From the NCBI RefSeq assembly GCF_958295425.1, contig NC_081137.1, positions 6,652,238 to 6,716,237 of the forward strand: a stretch of 64,000 bases of DNA, read 5' to 3'. A program made the translations under genes and the position numbers. The stretch comes from Solea solea (lineage: Eukaryota > Chordata > Actinopteri > Pleuronectiformes > Soleidae). The notes below the pieces were generated by a model. That model was not told the DNA's origin. It was given only the letters and a program-made list of their open reading frames with translations, and made no database searches. Position 1 is the stretch's first letter, and the number at the start of each line of letters is the position of its first letter. Positions 31,421 to 43,969 of this stretch are shown in pieces.

Positions 31421-34400
31421 TTAAGATGAGCTGTATTTACCTTGTCCATCCTTCCTACTGCTCTGGTGTGCTCTCAGTTCTTCTGACTTGTAGAAATCAA
31501 TACTGGCATACGTGTTGAGGCCGGAGGCAGCACTGCTACCCATAGCGCTTCCTCCGATGTTGTAGGTAGCAGAGGTGCGTTCCACTCCAGCTTGAGGACT
31601 CTCCTTAATGGCTAAGTCAAGGTCAATGTAGTTAAGGCCTTGTTCACTAGATGAGGTGGAGGCTTGTGGTGGAGGTGTAGCAGACAAACCAGCAGACTGC
31701 TCGTTCTCCCACAGTGAGCAGTCCAAGCCGTGCCGATGGCTTTCTGCCTGGCTGCCCTCTGTGAAGAGGGAGGTAGAGGAGGGAGGGTGGCGTGGCAAGG
31801 AGGGAGGTGAGTTAAAAGTCTCTGAGCGGTGGCTGCGCCGTCCCGGCTGGTCACCTCGGACCAGTCTGCTTTTTCGCTCAGGAGACTGGAAGGACTTGAC
31901 TGGAGAAAATCCCAAACCTGTCTGCTGCTCTGCAGATGAGGGTTGAGCAGAGTGGACGGCAGATCTTGCTGAGATGCTGGGATCTGAACCTTTGTTGTCT
32001 GTAAATTCAGCCGAGGCGTCTGTTGGTATTGCTGCCATCTTTACTTTTGTTCTGTACCCAGTGTTACCCTCTGCTGCTAGTGGAGAAGATGTGCTGTGTT
32101 CGTGTTGGGCCTTGGGAATAACAGCTGGTGGGCCCTGTGGGGTGCTGAATTTGGACCTAACAGGAGTCAGGGGTGTTGCAGACTTCCCTAAATCCATGCT
32201 GACGTATTCTGCAGAGGTGGACAGTGGTACAGAGAAGCTGCGAGGAAGGTTATTGGGATCGCTGTGGCAGAGATGTGATTGATTCAAGGGCCGTAGAGTT
32301 CCATGGATCACTGGTTGTCCATGTTGAGACCCAGCACGTCGTCCTCCATTGTACTTATCATCTTCGAACACAATACTGACATACTCACCAACATTTTGAG
32401 ACACGGATGACGGCAGATTCTCCTTCACCCTGGGCAAGGTGTTAGCTTTCGTGATGTCTGCAGACATGCTGAGGGGACGACCCTTTCTCTGCTGCTTTGG
32501 GCTCTTACTGCTCGATCCACGTTTCTGATGGTGGCGTCCATCTTTTGTGGACATTCCTGCACTCTTATAATCTGCGCCAGTTCTTAATAAACTTAACCCT
32601 CTCCCTGCTGATATGGACTTGTCTTCTAGGCTTTCACTACTTGCTGAGCTGGAGGAGAAAGAAGAGGAAGACATGGAGAGTTGGCAGCCTCCTGCAGAGC
32701 CCGCTGCAATTTTGTTCCTCTTGCTGTATACCACTCCCCCTCCCCTTCCAGCACCATCATCCCCACTGCTGTCCTTTTTTCCCTCCCCTTTGTTGAAGTC
32801 CTCCTCAAAGCGGGTGTAGAGAGTGTGCTGATAAGCTCGTGGCAGGGAGAAGTAAGAATTGAACATTTTTGGTTGCAGCTGGTGCTGCTCGGGGTGGGAG
32901 GGTGGTGTGCTGCAGGCGGAGCGACTGCTGACAGGTGAGATGTTCATGTAGTCACTAGCAGCCCGACTCTCTATACTGGCCCTGCTGTCCCACATGCCCA
33001 GACGATGCAGGTCTGTGGAGCTGCTGCTGTTGGGAGACATGACCATATAGCCCTCTGTACTGGGCTGACGGATGTGCTGAGGAGGGGAAACACTGTTGTT
33101 AGGGGTCATGGCCATGTACTCATCATCTGCCCCAGGTTTGGCTGCGGTATCGGACATACCTATTGACAGAGGAAGTGAAACAGGAGGAGATGTCACTCCA
33201 GGCAGCATTGACATGTAACCAGTGTCCACAGCTGCTCCTGCAGCCACTTCTGTCCTGCTTTTTTCAACTGTCCTATTCTTACCAATCTCCCTGTTAGTAT
33301 TCTGTGACATGATGGCATATTCTTCATCGTCCTCATCATCTTCATCTTTTCTATGTGGGGTCAGTTGCTCATGGGCTGCCAAAGGCAGGGAAGCCCTCTT
33401 ACTTAATAGTCTGCGCTCTGCTTCAGATTCCCGACTAGACGCCCGCCGCATAATCCGTCTGCCTTTGGAGCGATGATGGGAACCAAGGAGACCCTCTCGC
33501 TGTCCCATGACTATATAGCTGGAGGAGCCTTCTCCATGTGCATGGTGTCCAGACAGACTTGGTACAAGCAGGGAGTGTTCCCCGGGACTTGAACCGTACT
33601 CATCTGAAGACCCATAGTCACTTGGTGAACCTGAAACAGAAACTCTCTGAGAAACACGAGGGTAAGAGCAGACCATCATTCCTCCAACTGCTGCCCCCAC
33701 TAGGCCACACTCTGAGCCATGACCAGAACTGGAGGACAGACTAGGTGCAGGAGAGGGAGCAGGGTTAGGTGTGTAACGAGCAAGGCTGAGTGTAATCTTA
33801 GCAGGAGTTGGAGCCCTGGTGGGTTTGGGTCTCAGCGTTGGCGTAGTTGAGCAGGATCCATTAAGACTTGGACTGGAGCTGGCCCATGTCCCTCTGGCAC
33901 TTGCTCCGCCCTCCTCAGACCTGGCCCCAATGCTGGCCGTCCGTGCCCTTGGAAAGCCATGGCGTGACGTCGGTGAAGTGCTCGTGCTGCTTCCTCCAGT
34001 TCCAGGTGTTTCTGTGCGAGCTCGTCTGGTGAAGCCCACCTGGCTTGGCGGCAGATTTGGATGATGGCGACGGCTTGGGACACTAATGGGGTTCGAGGCA
34101 GTACCGCCTCCACATGATGTTCCCACAGACTGAGATTTACTGCGCTGACGGAACTCCTCACTCAGGGCTTTCATGGCCTCCAGCAGGGTCTCGTGCATGT
34201 TCTGAGCCACTACTGAGTCGTCCACCTGCATCCAGAACTCTCCTGGACCAGTAATCGCTGAGCGACCCACCTCAATGAAGAAAAAGTTCTCTGAATGGCC
34301 ACATCTGCGGACATTCATCAGTTGCAACACCACAGAAGCTACATCAGAGTTAATTTTGACAAAGTTGACTGTTTTGTCAGTTAGGCACAGCCGGTAGATG

Positions 34401-37400
34401 CCCACTAAGTTCCTGGCATGTCCAAGACCTTTAGGCCAAACCTTGACCTGCCACACTTCCTTGAAAGTTGGTATGGGAGACGGAGAGCTACACTCCCCAC
34501 TACTGCCATAATCTTCAGGAGTTTTACCTTGGAAAAACACAAAGAACAAATGAGCAAAATCCATTAATTTACTGGATTACATCATGCATACATTGTAAAA
34601 CAAATAAGCACTCAAGATTAAAACAAAAAAGATATTAAAAATAACCTTTTGAAATATTGATCAAAGACAAAATGACAAACCAGAGTAGGTGACACTAATA
34701 AGTAACATTTTGTTTCCCTATTATTACTAAATAGCTGCACACAATGATGTCTGCTGTGTCTGCCAAGCAGCTGTGCTGCAGCTAATTCATCACCATCACT
34801 TCCAAGCCTCAGCTCTGTAATTAATTAAGTCTTCTGAGGTATAGAATAAATCTAGCGCAAAGCACCGTGGCTGATCGAGAAACAATGCAGTGTTTCAGTT
34901 CAATACCTATAATATGACAAATAACAGAACTACATATTTTATTCACTGCACAACTGTGTTTTGGTGCCATTTTGTAAAATACATAACTACTATTCCCAGT
35001 AAACACTATAATGCAAGTTAATATACTAATACAGTAGATCTCCATTTGTAGGACCATTATTAACAGCTAAACGCATTAATCTTTGTATCTTGAGTGTTTT
35101 ATAGCTTTTTTATTCGTTTTTAAAATACATTTTTATACCTTATATACATTTGGTATTTTGAATTGCGTTGCTCAACCTCTGTGTTTCTTTTGCTTCTTTC
35201 TCCAAGTATGCCGTATATTGCTTCATGTATCTGAGCACTGTGTAAACTTGTGTTTTAAAGGGAGAGTTCAGGTTTTCTAAGGTAGGGGTGTATGAGGCAC
35301 TGATGGAGACAGAGACAGTAGAACCAGAATAATATTTTCTCAACCTAACCCAACATGCATAAATGCAACAGTCCCGAAGCTGTGTTACAATGTGGCAGAT
35401 CAGATATGTGGGTTACTTTCAATGGGCTGCCTGACAGCATGGTTAACCACTGAAATTATTTTAAATACAGCATACAGTTTGAATGTTATTGATTTTTTTT
35501 ACAGTGTGGCTACTAGGTTTTCTCTGCTGTCCCCATTCACAACAATGTGTAAATCATCTGGCTCCTTTCCAAACAGACAGCACCTAAACAGTGTATATTG
35601 CATGTAAAATGTTAGGTGCGTTTCCATCTGCCTGTTTTTTTTTTTGTGTTTTTTTTTAAATAAATTTGCATGGTATGCAAAAGAATGCTAATGCACAAGT
35701 GAAAATATATTGAATGTACACCAGGGGGCGACTCCACTGGTTGCAAGAGAAGTCTGTTTGAATGGAATTTCTTTGGGAAATTAGCCTACTGTATTTCTCA
35801 CTTGATTTCTTCTTCAATAGAACACAATGTCAATTTGGTCAATTATGTTCCCATAGCTATGTCAAATAGATGATGGACTGCACTTTTGTGTGGACACCAG
35901 TGTGATTGACAGCTGGTGTTGACTGCAGAGGCCTGATTGCAGGTGACATCTGTGACCTTCCAGTTGCTAAACCTCAACATGGCACTGGCATAATTGTGAA
36001 AATTGTACTTAACAGCGGATGAAATCACACATAAAAGCACATTTGCTTTAAAAATAAAAAATTGGTTTGAATTGAATTTGCATTAATTTAATGGATCCCG
36101 CCTCAAACTCACGGCCACATGTGGCTCCCCCAGTCGATGCCCTGCGGACCTACGCTTATTTTAAAAATATAATGAGAACTTATACTAAATCATAGGCTAT
36201 ATTTATCACATTCTTAAATTCAACATTTAATTATATATAAGCTTGTCTAGCATTTTAATTACAATGGTCATTACAAATGTTATTTTGATTTAATGTTTTC
36301 ATTCCATTGTATTTCTGTTTTTTTGTTGTGAATGGCGTGCAATATTATGATGGATTATCGAGATATAATTTTAATTTCTAATCACTAAACAGTTACATTT
36401 TCACAAACTGTCGGACTGTCTTCACACCAGCTAACCAGACTAGAAGTTCACTGGCTGCCAGGTGATTTTGAGTTTGCTTTAAAGCTATTATATGGTTGTT
36501 ATTTCTATTATTAATGGAGAAAAATGTACTTCTAAAAATACTTTTATTATCACTGAATTCTTGCCCATGCAGCCCTAAAGGTGCATCTATTAAAAAAGAA
36601 AATAATATATACTATGAAGATATACTATGTGACGAGACTGGAGCTGAGCAAGCCCATTAATCTCAGTTTAACTGTGAGAAGCAATAAAGCATTTAACAGG
36701 GCGGGCTGGTTCAGCTCCGGCATCAATGATAACCGCGTAAACACGAGGATACCCAATAGAAACCCATTCTCCAGTGAGAGAAAGCGCACTAATGATGAGG
36801 ATGATGATGGTGATGATGCTGCCATCTCCTCCCCACCAGCCAGCAGCAGCAGCGCCGTGTATCAGGAATGTAGGTTAGTCAGAGCCGTGTAGAAAAACAA
36901 CAAAAACACGGGCCACACAGCAGAGCGCACAGCGATAGGCTGATACTATATGATGCGTCCCATGGATGGTTGCTATATGCCCACTGCGCCATGCAAAACA
37001 CACGCCGTCGTATGTGCAATCGGCTGCATTTCAGCGACGGTGTGACTATTACTGCACCGTCGTGTTATTTCATGCGTCGTATGCAAACGTGTTTTCATTC
37101 ATTTGCAGGAAAAATAGTAACAATAATCCTCTGGATGTACGAAGATCGTGCTGCACACACACAGCACATGCCGCCCATAGTGTTCGTCTATCATCATTAT
37201 CGCGTGCACCTGCCTCTTGGTGCAAAAACACCGCCCAATTTGCATTTGAAGAGGCAAATTATTTCACACTAATTAGCTGCAATAGTAGAATTACAGCGCA
37301 AGAAAAACAAAAAATAACAAATAACAGTCAGAGTTAAATGTGCAGTGAGCGGTGAGACTGGAATGGCCGCGCCAAAGAGTGTGTGTGGAGAACAAATAGG

Positions 37401-37807
37401 CCTGATGCAGAGACACACACACACAGTGAGAACGCACACTTTCTCCACAGCTTACAGTTGCACTGAAGGTCCAGCATGGCTTGGTACCACTCGTTCTGCG
37501 CCTCCTCGCTGTCCGCAGCCACAGCGAAGCTCTCGCTGCGGGTGTACAGCACGATCATGTGCTTGTTCTTTGAGTCTGCCCGCTTGTTGATGTTGAAGCA
37601 GGTCTCCAGGTTCAGCACTTTTTTGGGCACGGGTGATTTACTGCGGAATTTCTTCTCGTTCTCGTAATATTCGAGCCGAGCGGGACCGTGCTCCGAGGCC
37701 GCCCTCAGCACGAAGAAGCGCCGGTGCATTGATTTGTGCTTGCGGAGATAGCCGCTCTTCTGCACATCTTCATAGCTCAGCTGCGCCTCGGCTGCTTGGT
37801 TCTCCAT
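31421..37807 (-). CDS. Insulin receptor substrate family docking protein (IRS1/IRS2-like; possibly the irs4 ohnolog by synteny)
   Basis: Two minus-strand coding exons, 37807-37456 and 34527-31424 plus stop, joined at phase 1 (donor CAACT|GTAAGC, acceptor CCAAG|GTAAAA), giving about 1152 aa. Residues 14-115 form a PH domain (SGYLRKHKSMHRRFFVLRA, then NINKRADSKNKH). Residues about 139-250 form an IRS-type PTB domain (FKEVWQVKVWPKGLG, RRCGHSENFFFIEVGRS). The Ser-rich tail carries PI3K-binding YxxM motifs at Tyr 455 (YIVM), 555 (YMSM), 588 (YMAM), 611 (YMVM) and 892 (YVSM). It also has YMNI at 644, YVSI at 833, a SHP2-type NYIDL at 1084 and TYASIDF at 1124. It is a cytoplasmic adaptor that couples insulin and IGF1 receptors to PI3K and Ras signalling. 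The tail resembles IRS1/IRS2, while the nearby GUCY2F-like gene points to the IRS4 paralogon, so the exact member is unsettled. The end is uncertain: GGACAAG|GTAAATA at 31441 could be a donor to a further short exon. Confidence 0.93.
34528..37455 (-). other. Intron between the PH-domain exon and the PTB/tail exon of the IRS gene
   Basis: A 2.9 kb intron with no supported internal exon. It contains an old repeat copy (about 35719-35930). The ORFs at 36.6-36.9 kb on both strands lack splice support and look like chance, compositionally biased frames (poly-Ser/Asp). Confidence 0.7.
35719..35930. mobile_element. Interspersed teleost repeat fragment in the IRS intron
   Basis: Begins with GGGGGCGACTCCACTGGTTG, then AGAAGTCTGTTTGAATGGAA, then CTCACTTGATTTCTTC, and ends near GTGATTGACAGCTGG. 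This is an order of blocks I recognise as a high-copy fish repeat. No ORF. Confidence 0.6.
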
Positions 37808-38290
37808 GACCGAGGCAAGCAGACAGGGTGTTTTCTTATTTTAAGATATTATGAGCCAATAATCTCAGGGAGAAAATAAAATAATATGAACTCATTAATC
37901 CACAGCCACTACATCCTTCGTCCTCCCTGTGTCCACGTTTAAGTGTCCAGCTGCTGCAAGAAGAAGGCTCAGGATGGGAAAATCTGCCGAACCATGTTTT
38001 GGATCTGGTCTCATCATAGCGTGAATCCAGGCAGCTGCTGCTGCTGCAGAAGGAGGAGGATGAGGAGGAGGAAGATGTGGATGAGGAGGAGAAGGAGGAG
38101 GAGGAGGAGGAGGAGGAGGACAGTGTCCACAGCTGCTTGCTGGTCCTGCAGCCCAGCCCAGTCCTCCTGCACGATCAGGTCCAACCGCGGTGCTTCAGGA
38201 CGTCTCCTCCACCTGTCTGAGGTTGACGACAGTCAATCTCTCCCCACCACTGTCTAGTTAGGAGAATCTAAAGCAGCACTTCCGGTGTTG
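37808..38290 (-). promoter_or_regulatory. 5' UTR and probable promoter region of the IRS gene
   Basis: Lies directly upstream of the IRS start codon. It includes a purine-rich GGA tract (about 38049-38120), which reads CCT-rich on the coding strand, as seen in TATA-less promoters of signalling genes. The start ATG is the first in frame at the beginning of a conserved PH domain. No TATA box was recognised. Confidence 0.4.
38049..38120. repeat. (GGA)n purine-rich tract
   Basis: Imperfect GGA/GAGGAA repeats upstream of the IRS gene. They produce artificial poly-Arg ORFs on the plus strand. Confidence 0.85.
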
Positions 38291-38484
38291 ATTTTCAAAA
38301 TAAAATAATAACGGCGCTGAACGTCAACTGCCAACTCCAGGACCCACTGATGTTTCTTTTTTTTTGCAAAGAAATGTACAGAATTTCTTCCAGCCCGTTA
38401 CTTAAGCTTTGTATGTTTTTTACAATAACATATTGTGATTAATTTATCAAACATGTATCTACATGCAGCTAGAAGACCTGGGAC

Positions 38485-38720
38485 CAGGTCGTCACGAGGG
38501 CCTTTCTGCACAGAGTTTGCATGTTCTCCCCGTGTGTGTGTGGGTTTTCTCCAGGTTCTCCGGCTTCCTCCCACAGTCCAAAACATGCAATATGCTGTCG
38601 TTTCATGCTGTGATTGGCATGGCATACTGTATAATACATTTACATTTAAGCATTTAGCAGGCACTTTTATCCAAAGCGACTTACCAAACAGGAATAAGCT
38701 ACACAGAAGTGGTCTTGGGA
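38485..38720 (+). mobile_element. SINE body plus a second common teleost repeat motif
   Basis: GAGGGCCTTTCTGCACAGAG, TTTGCATGTTCTCCCCGTGT and GGCTTCCTCCCACAGTCC are the body of the tRNA-derived repeat whose head is at 30085. Directly after, CATTTAGCAGGCACTTTTAT followed by CCAAAGCGACTTACC is another very common fish repeat motif. Both are partial. Confidence 0.8.
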
Positions 38721-38817
38721 AGAAATCCACTAGGTACAGTTAAGGTACTTAAGGAGATACAGTATAGTGCAGGGGAGGGGGTAAGGTAAGTGCTAGGACA
38801 GATGATGTGCTTCTTGA

Positions 38818-38945
38818 CTTTTTTCTCATAATATTACAACTTTATTCTCATTATATTACGACTTTATTCTTCTAATGTTACGACTTAATTCTCGTAATTT
38901 AGGACCTTATTCTCCTAATATTATGACTTTACTTTTTAGCTCAGC
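38818..38945. repeat. Minisatellite, about 5 copies of a 23-25 bp unit
   Basis: Units of the form TTATTCTC(A/G)TAATATTACGAC recur with small changes. Non-coding. Confidence 0.85.
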
Positions 38946-40189
38946 CCTATTGCTCCGTTGCAGTATGCAACAAAGTAGTCTATTCCTTCTTTTCTTTTTT
39001 CCTGATGTGCCTTTATTGTGAAAGTCATCCCTAATTTCCTGTCTCCTCCGGTCTCGCTCTGTGTGGCTTCACTCCGCCTCTGCTGGACTGGCACCTCCAA
39101 GCCGGTGCCAGTCAAATACCTGCGGGGCTTCGGCAGTGCTGCTGAGGAGCAGAGGAACACTATGTTCAGGAGAGGGAGACTTCGCCTATAATCACGTGGA
39201 CGACCAGAGAATTTCCGCTGTTAATCATTCAACATTGACCTGAGGGTTTTCTTCATTTGTTTGTTTGTTTTTTTACTCCACTGACTGTACAAAGGCAACA
39301 GAGGGAAACACAACCGCAGAACATGCAGTCTGAGGTCAGGGCTCGTGCAGCTGTCTACGCCTATAGAGCTGCTGAACACCATGCAGCCATTGAAAGCACA
39401 TTTGCATATTTTACTGCAAAAAATTATATTTGAAAAAGAATAGCACATTTGTATAAAGATCTTAGAAACATTTATTTCATTTCAGTAATATTGAACCTAA
39501 TTTGGCGTGTGTAAATGTGCTTTATCTATAGTCTTTTTTTTTGTTTTTTCATTCAGTATTGATTTTGTATGCTAAATGGAAACATTTAAAAAAAAACAAG
39601 TACAAGTACAATTTGAAAAATATAAAATCTCTATATAGTTGATTTATTTTTAATGTGAAGGTAATACACAGCTGGATAAAGTAAGTATAGTCAGCACCAT
39701 TAACCAGAGCACATAATATTGTAGTGCTGACCTTAGGCGCTTCTTCGTTTTTTTATTGATTCATTTTGGCTGTGTTCGTGCACATGGCATGAATTTTGGC
39801 AAGATTGTGTATTTTCATTTGATCTTGTTATTTCCAGCTCCTACAGTAAGGCTAAAACACACTGTGTGCAGACAAGTGTTACACTCATACAGTTAAGCGC
39901 CAAAAATGTGCCATTGAAAACCATTTCAAACTGCAATGTTTAAACGTAATACATGGATTTTATTATATCTGGGTCAATTTGATTTGAAATTTGATACTGA
40001 ATGAAATTTGATGTAGTTATGTAGTGGTTGAATGTTATGCTTGATTAATTTCTGACTTCTCAGAGCAGCCCAGTGAGCTGGCTCAAATTTGGGTATAAAA
40101 AGGTGAATTCAGTTTGTTATTTGCCATATAAATAACAATAACCTTTTTAGTTTTTGAAAGATATCTAAAATATTTCATGACAGGTAGTC

Positions 40190-40760
40190 TAATATATTTA
40201 TTACGCACTGTAATATGTCATTATATAGTAGGACGTCAAAATGTCTTCATACTGTCAAAAAATGGCCTAGTATGGTAACGTCAAATGTCCTAGTATACTA
40301 TGCCAACAAAAAACGTCCAAATATAAACTGTCACAATTTTTTCTAGTAGCCTATAGTATGTGATCAAACAACTGTCCTAATATAAACTTTTAAAAATGTC
40401 CTAATATAGTATGTCACCAAAAAAACTGTATAGATATAAACTGTCGAAAAGTGTCGTCAAAAAACTGTCCAATATAAATAGTCATGCATCCAAACATATA
40501 GTATATTGTTAAAAACATGTCATATTATAGTATGTCAAGAAAAAACTGTCTAAATATAAACTGACAAAGTTAAAAAATAAAAATAAATAAACCATTACAT
40601 TAATCATTTTCACCTTTAATTACTACATCATAATCAGACCACAGACAGTTGACAGCAGATTTTTGAAGACATACTATACTAGGCTAGTATAATGAGTCGA
40701 CAAAAAATGTCCAAATATAAACTGTCAAAAGTGTCCTAGTAATACTCGGACACAACAAGG
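40190..40760. repeat. Satellite-like array of TAGTATGTCA/CTGTCCAAATATA units
   Basis: Short blocks CTGTCCAAATATAAACTGTC and GTCCTAGTATA(G)TATGTCA recur about ten times at 40-60 bp spacing. The same units reappear at about 41390-41470 and 41640-41890, and in inverted orientation at 47000-47220. They therefore belong to the foldback structure described separately. Confidence 0.75.
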
Positions 40761-42544
40761 AAAAATATACATTTATTGTCACAACATTTATTGTTGATTA
40801 TTTTCAGACAAAGAGCTAAAACGGGATAATTTAGGCAGCTTTTATAAGATGAAGGGGGAAGGACTGCAGGTGGCAGCATTTCCTATAGGTAGTGGGGTTT
40901 TTTTCTCTGTTTTAGCAAACATTTTTACAATTTCAGCTGCCATTTTTCTTTTATTTGTCCAGCGAGGACATGAACGTTGATTAATTACAGGTGGAGCTGC
41001 TCCTGCACAAAGTAGCACTGATTTAAAAGCCTTTGAGTACTTTCCGTGACTTGGTACATTCCACTTCTCCCCTCTGAGTCGATCTATTTGGAATGTTCCA
41101 CTTCCTTTGTCGGAGGCGGAGCTTCTTCTACTCCATCCATGTTCTACTTAAAGACAGAAACAAGGAGGACGAGGAGCAGCAGCGCGGTCAACCATGTGGA
41201 CGAAGTGTGGTAACTGTTGCTTAAAAATGAGCAGCACATTTTTTTAGATTCTCTGTTTATGCTCTGTTCACACCTGCTGTCCGACCTGAGCGATCTGAAC
41301 ACAGGTGTTCAGATTACACCTGCGACTGCTGACGCTAACGTGACGTCACTGCTACACAACAAACACACGTGTGTTGTCAATGCGATAGTATGTTGTAAAA
41401 ACTGTCCAAATATGAACTTTCCGAGTTTAGTATGTCATCAAAAACATTAAAATATAAATTGTCCACCTATGTCAAAGAATGCCCTCAACAGAAACTGTCA
41501 ATAGATAATTAAAACTGTTGACGAACGAATGAGTATCTAGTCTGGCCAGTAGCAGGTGAGCTACTGCTAATGTGACGTCACTGCTCCACAGCAAACACAC
41601 AAACGTGTTTGACTTAGTGTCAAATATATTATTATATAGTATGACGTCATATTGTCAACAACTGTCCAAAGTGTCCTTGAATAAAATGTCAACAAAAAGT
41701 TAAAATATAAACTGTCTAAAAGTGTCCTAGTATAGTATGTCGCAAAAAAAACATGTATTATTTAGTAAACTGTCCAATAAATAATTGGACAGATTACTAA
41801 ATTTGACATTTTATAATTGGCAATTATAAAATGTCAAATGTCCAAATATAGTATAGTCAACAAAAAAATATCACTGTACCATTAAAACTGTTAAGAATGA
41901 GTATCTAGTCTGGCCAGTAGGGGGCAGGTTAAGTAAAAAAAAAAAAATGTTCAGGAGCAGTGGTTTAGTAGAATTTCAAAATAAAAGTGTCCGTGTTGAT
42001 ATGGATCAATATATAGTAAACAATAAAAACGTTTTCATGTATTTTCCTCACATTTCTTCATTCATTTACTGCAGTGAGCACATTTGAACACATTAAAGTG
42101 GACACTGCTTTGTCTCATCACTCAAGACCTGCAAACAGCTGCAGTTAAAGGCACAGTTCATGTGTTTTCAAGTCATTCCATTCACAGTCACCGGCTTTCG
42201 GCAGCGCTGTCACTAAATACATCAGAATCCTCTGTTAAATATTGAGATTTTACAAAAGTTTTCAGGATTTTTAAAGTCTTTGTAAATGATCATCAGCTTT
42301 TTTTTTGGAGCAGAGCTGAGCTGCCGGACCAAGAGCCAGAACCAGAACCAGGACCAGGATGAGGACGAGGAGCAGCGTGAACAGGTGTGTGGTAGCTGCT
42401 GCTTAAAAATGATCCGCATATTTCTTAGACGCTCTGTTCACACCTGAGTGATCCGATCACAGGTGTTCATATTACACCTGCTACTACTGCTAATGTGACG
42501 TCACTGCTCCACATGCAAACACACACCTGTCATTGCATTTCTCT

Positions 42545-43375
42545 TCACATTTATCAAGTATTTGTTTGGGCCAGAAAATGTTTGAAAAATGTTGATCACT
42601 GTTTCTCAAACCTGGAAATGATGATTCTCAAATGTCTTTTTTATCCACAAACCAGAAATTATTCAGTTTTAATTATTTCTTTGTTATAATGAACAAAGAA
42701 AGCGGAAAATGTTCAACATTTGTAATAAAAAAAATTACAACAAACAATCGATTATTAGAGTCTTTGACAATTCATTTAGTAATCGTTTAATAATGCAGTT
42801 GCATCCCTACTTGTTTGTATTTAAAAACAAAAAAATCACCAGAGACACCATTATCAGGATATTTGTAAAATCATATATTGTGATATAATGACACAACAGT
42901 GCTCGTGAAAGTGAGCACTTGGCACCATCTAGTGGACTGAAGTGTTAATTCACTAATCCACAAAGTTTGACGTCTATTTGTAACATCAGTTCAAAAAATA
43001 TATGCAAAAAAGAACAATACTTGGTGTCTCAAAAGCGATATACTTTTGCCACACAAACTGTCACCATATTTCACCGTATTTTTCCCCCCACCACCATCAC
43101 TACTAATAATTAGAGCTGAAACAATTAATCGATTATTAATCAATTACTATTTTGATAATCGATTAATCGGTTTGAAGCTTTTTTCATGATTAAAACAAGA
43201 TTTCCGATTTTTTAAGCTTCTTAAATGTGAGTATTTTCTTAATTTCTTTATTCTGGATAACAAACAGATCATTAAAAATGAATCATTTTGGTTTCTGGAC
43301 AAAACAAGACATTTGAGAACATCATTATTTTCAGGTTTGACGAACAACGATCAACATTTTTTAAGGTTTTCTGAT
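42545..43375. mobile_element. Inverted pair of hAT-like MITE halves with ATCGATTA-rich ends
   Basis: Left 42545-42810 (CAGAAAATGTTTGAAAAATG, TCTCAAATGTCTTTTTTATC, ATAATGCAGTTGCATCCCTA) is matched in inverse order by right 43108-43375 (GAGCTGAAACAATTAATCGA, GACATTTGAGAACATCATTA, CGATCAACATTTTTTAAGG). The ATTAATCGATTA-rich inner ends are typical of an abundant non-autonomous element in fish. The two halves flank about 300 bp of other DNA. Classification as hAT is tentative. Confidence 0.6.
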
Positions 43376-43463
43376 ATTTTATGGACCAAACCATCACTCT
43401 TTCACCTGTCATTTCATCACCTCACACAGACGATGTTAACAGCACTTTTAAACAGAGCCTCTG

Positions 43464-43969
43464 TTTAATGTGTGCACATGATTTTTCCATTGTTAACAGG
43501 TGAAAACTATGGAGGAGTGAAAGTGGCAGAATTCCATCATTAAATACACCATTAAATAATGAGTCAAATGTGTCATTCATTCATTACAATTGGAATTAAA
43601 TACATACATGTTTTATTAAATGTGATATTCATTCACTCATTCAAAAAAACAATTCATTTGATGTAAAAAAGAAATTGGTGACTTTGACACATCAAATCAA
43701 TTCATCATGCACTGCAACACAGGACGATGAAATTATTCATTTCAATAGTCAAGTAACTCTATATGTTTGTTTGTTTTACATCAAATGAATTGTTTTTTTA
43801 ATTAATGGATGCCACATTTAATAAGACATTTATGTATTTCATTCCAATTTGAATGAATGATGTATTTGAGTCATTATTTAATGGTGTATTTATTGATGGA
43901 ATTTTGCCACTTTCACTTCTCCATAGTTTTCACTTGTTAACAATGGAAAAATCATGTGCACACATTAAT
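43464..43969. mobile_element. Palindromic foldback element with about 200-bp arms
   Basis: The left arm begins TTAATGTGTGCACATGATTT, TTCCATTGTTAACAGGTGAA and AACTATGGAGGAGTGAAAGT. The right arm ends with the reverse complement: ACTTTCACTTCTCCATAGTT, TTCACTTGTTAACAATGGAA, AAATCATGTGCACACATTAA. The arms meet in the middle near TTTGATGTAAAA / TTTTACATCAAATGAATTG, with about 105 bp between them. Arm similarity is high, so it is younger than the enclosing structure. No ORF. Confidence 0.8.

Larger units (their letters stand above)
38291..40190. other. Intergenic repeats upstream of the IRS gene
   Basis: No gene seen. It holds SINE-body and other teleost repeat fragments (38485-38720), a TTATTCTC-type minisatellite (38818-38945) and AT-rich sequence. 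The minus-strand ORF at 38.4-38.7 kb lies wholly in repeat sequence. Confidence 0.55.

Noticed and set aside
31656..34064. Several antisense plus-strand ORFs opposite the IRS tail exon
   Set aside because: They are shadows of a long GC-rich coding exon; only the minus frame shows PTB and YxxM motifs.
36581..36892. Plus- and minus-strand ORFs of 66-103 codons in the IRS intron
   Set aside because: They have low-complexity Ser/Asp content, no splice partners and no recognisable family.
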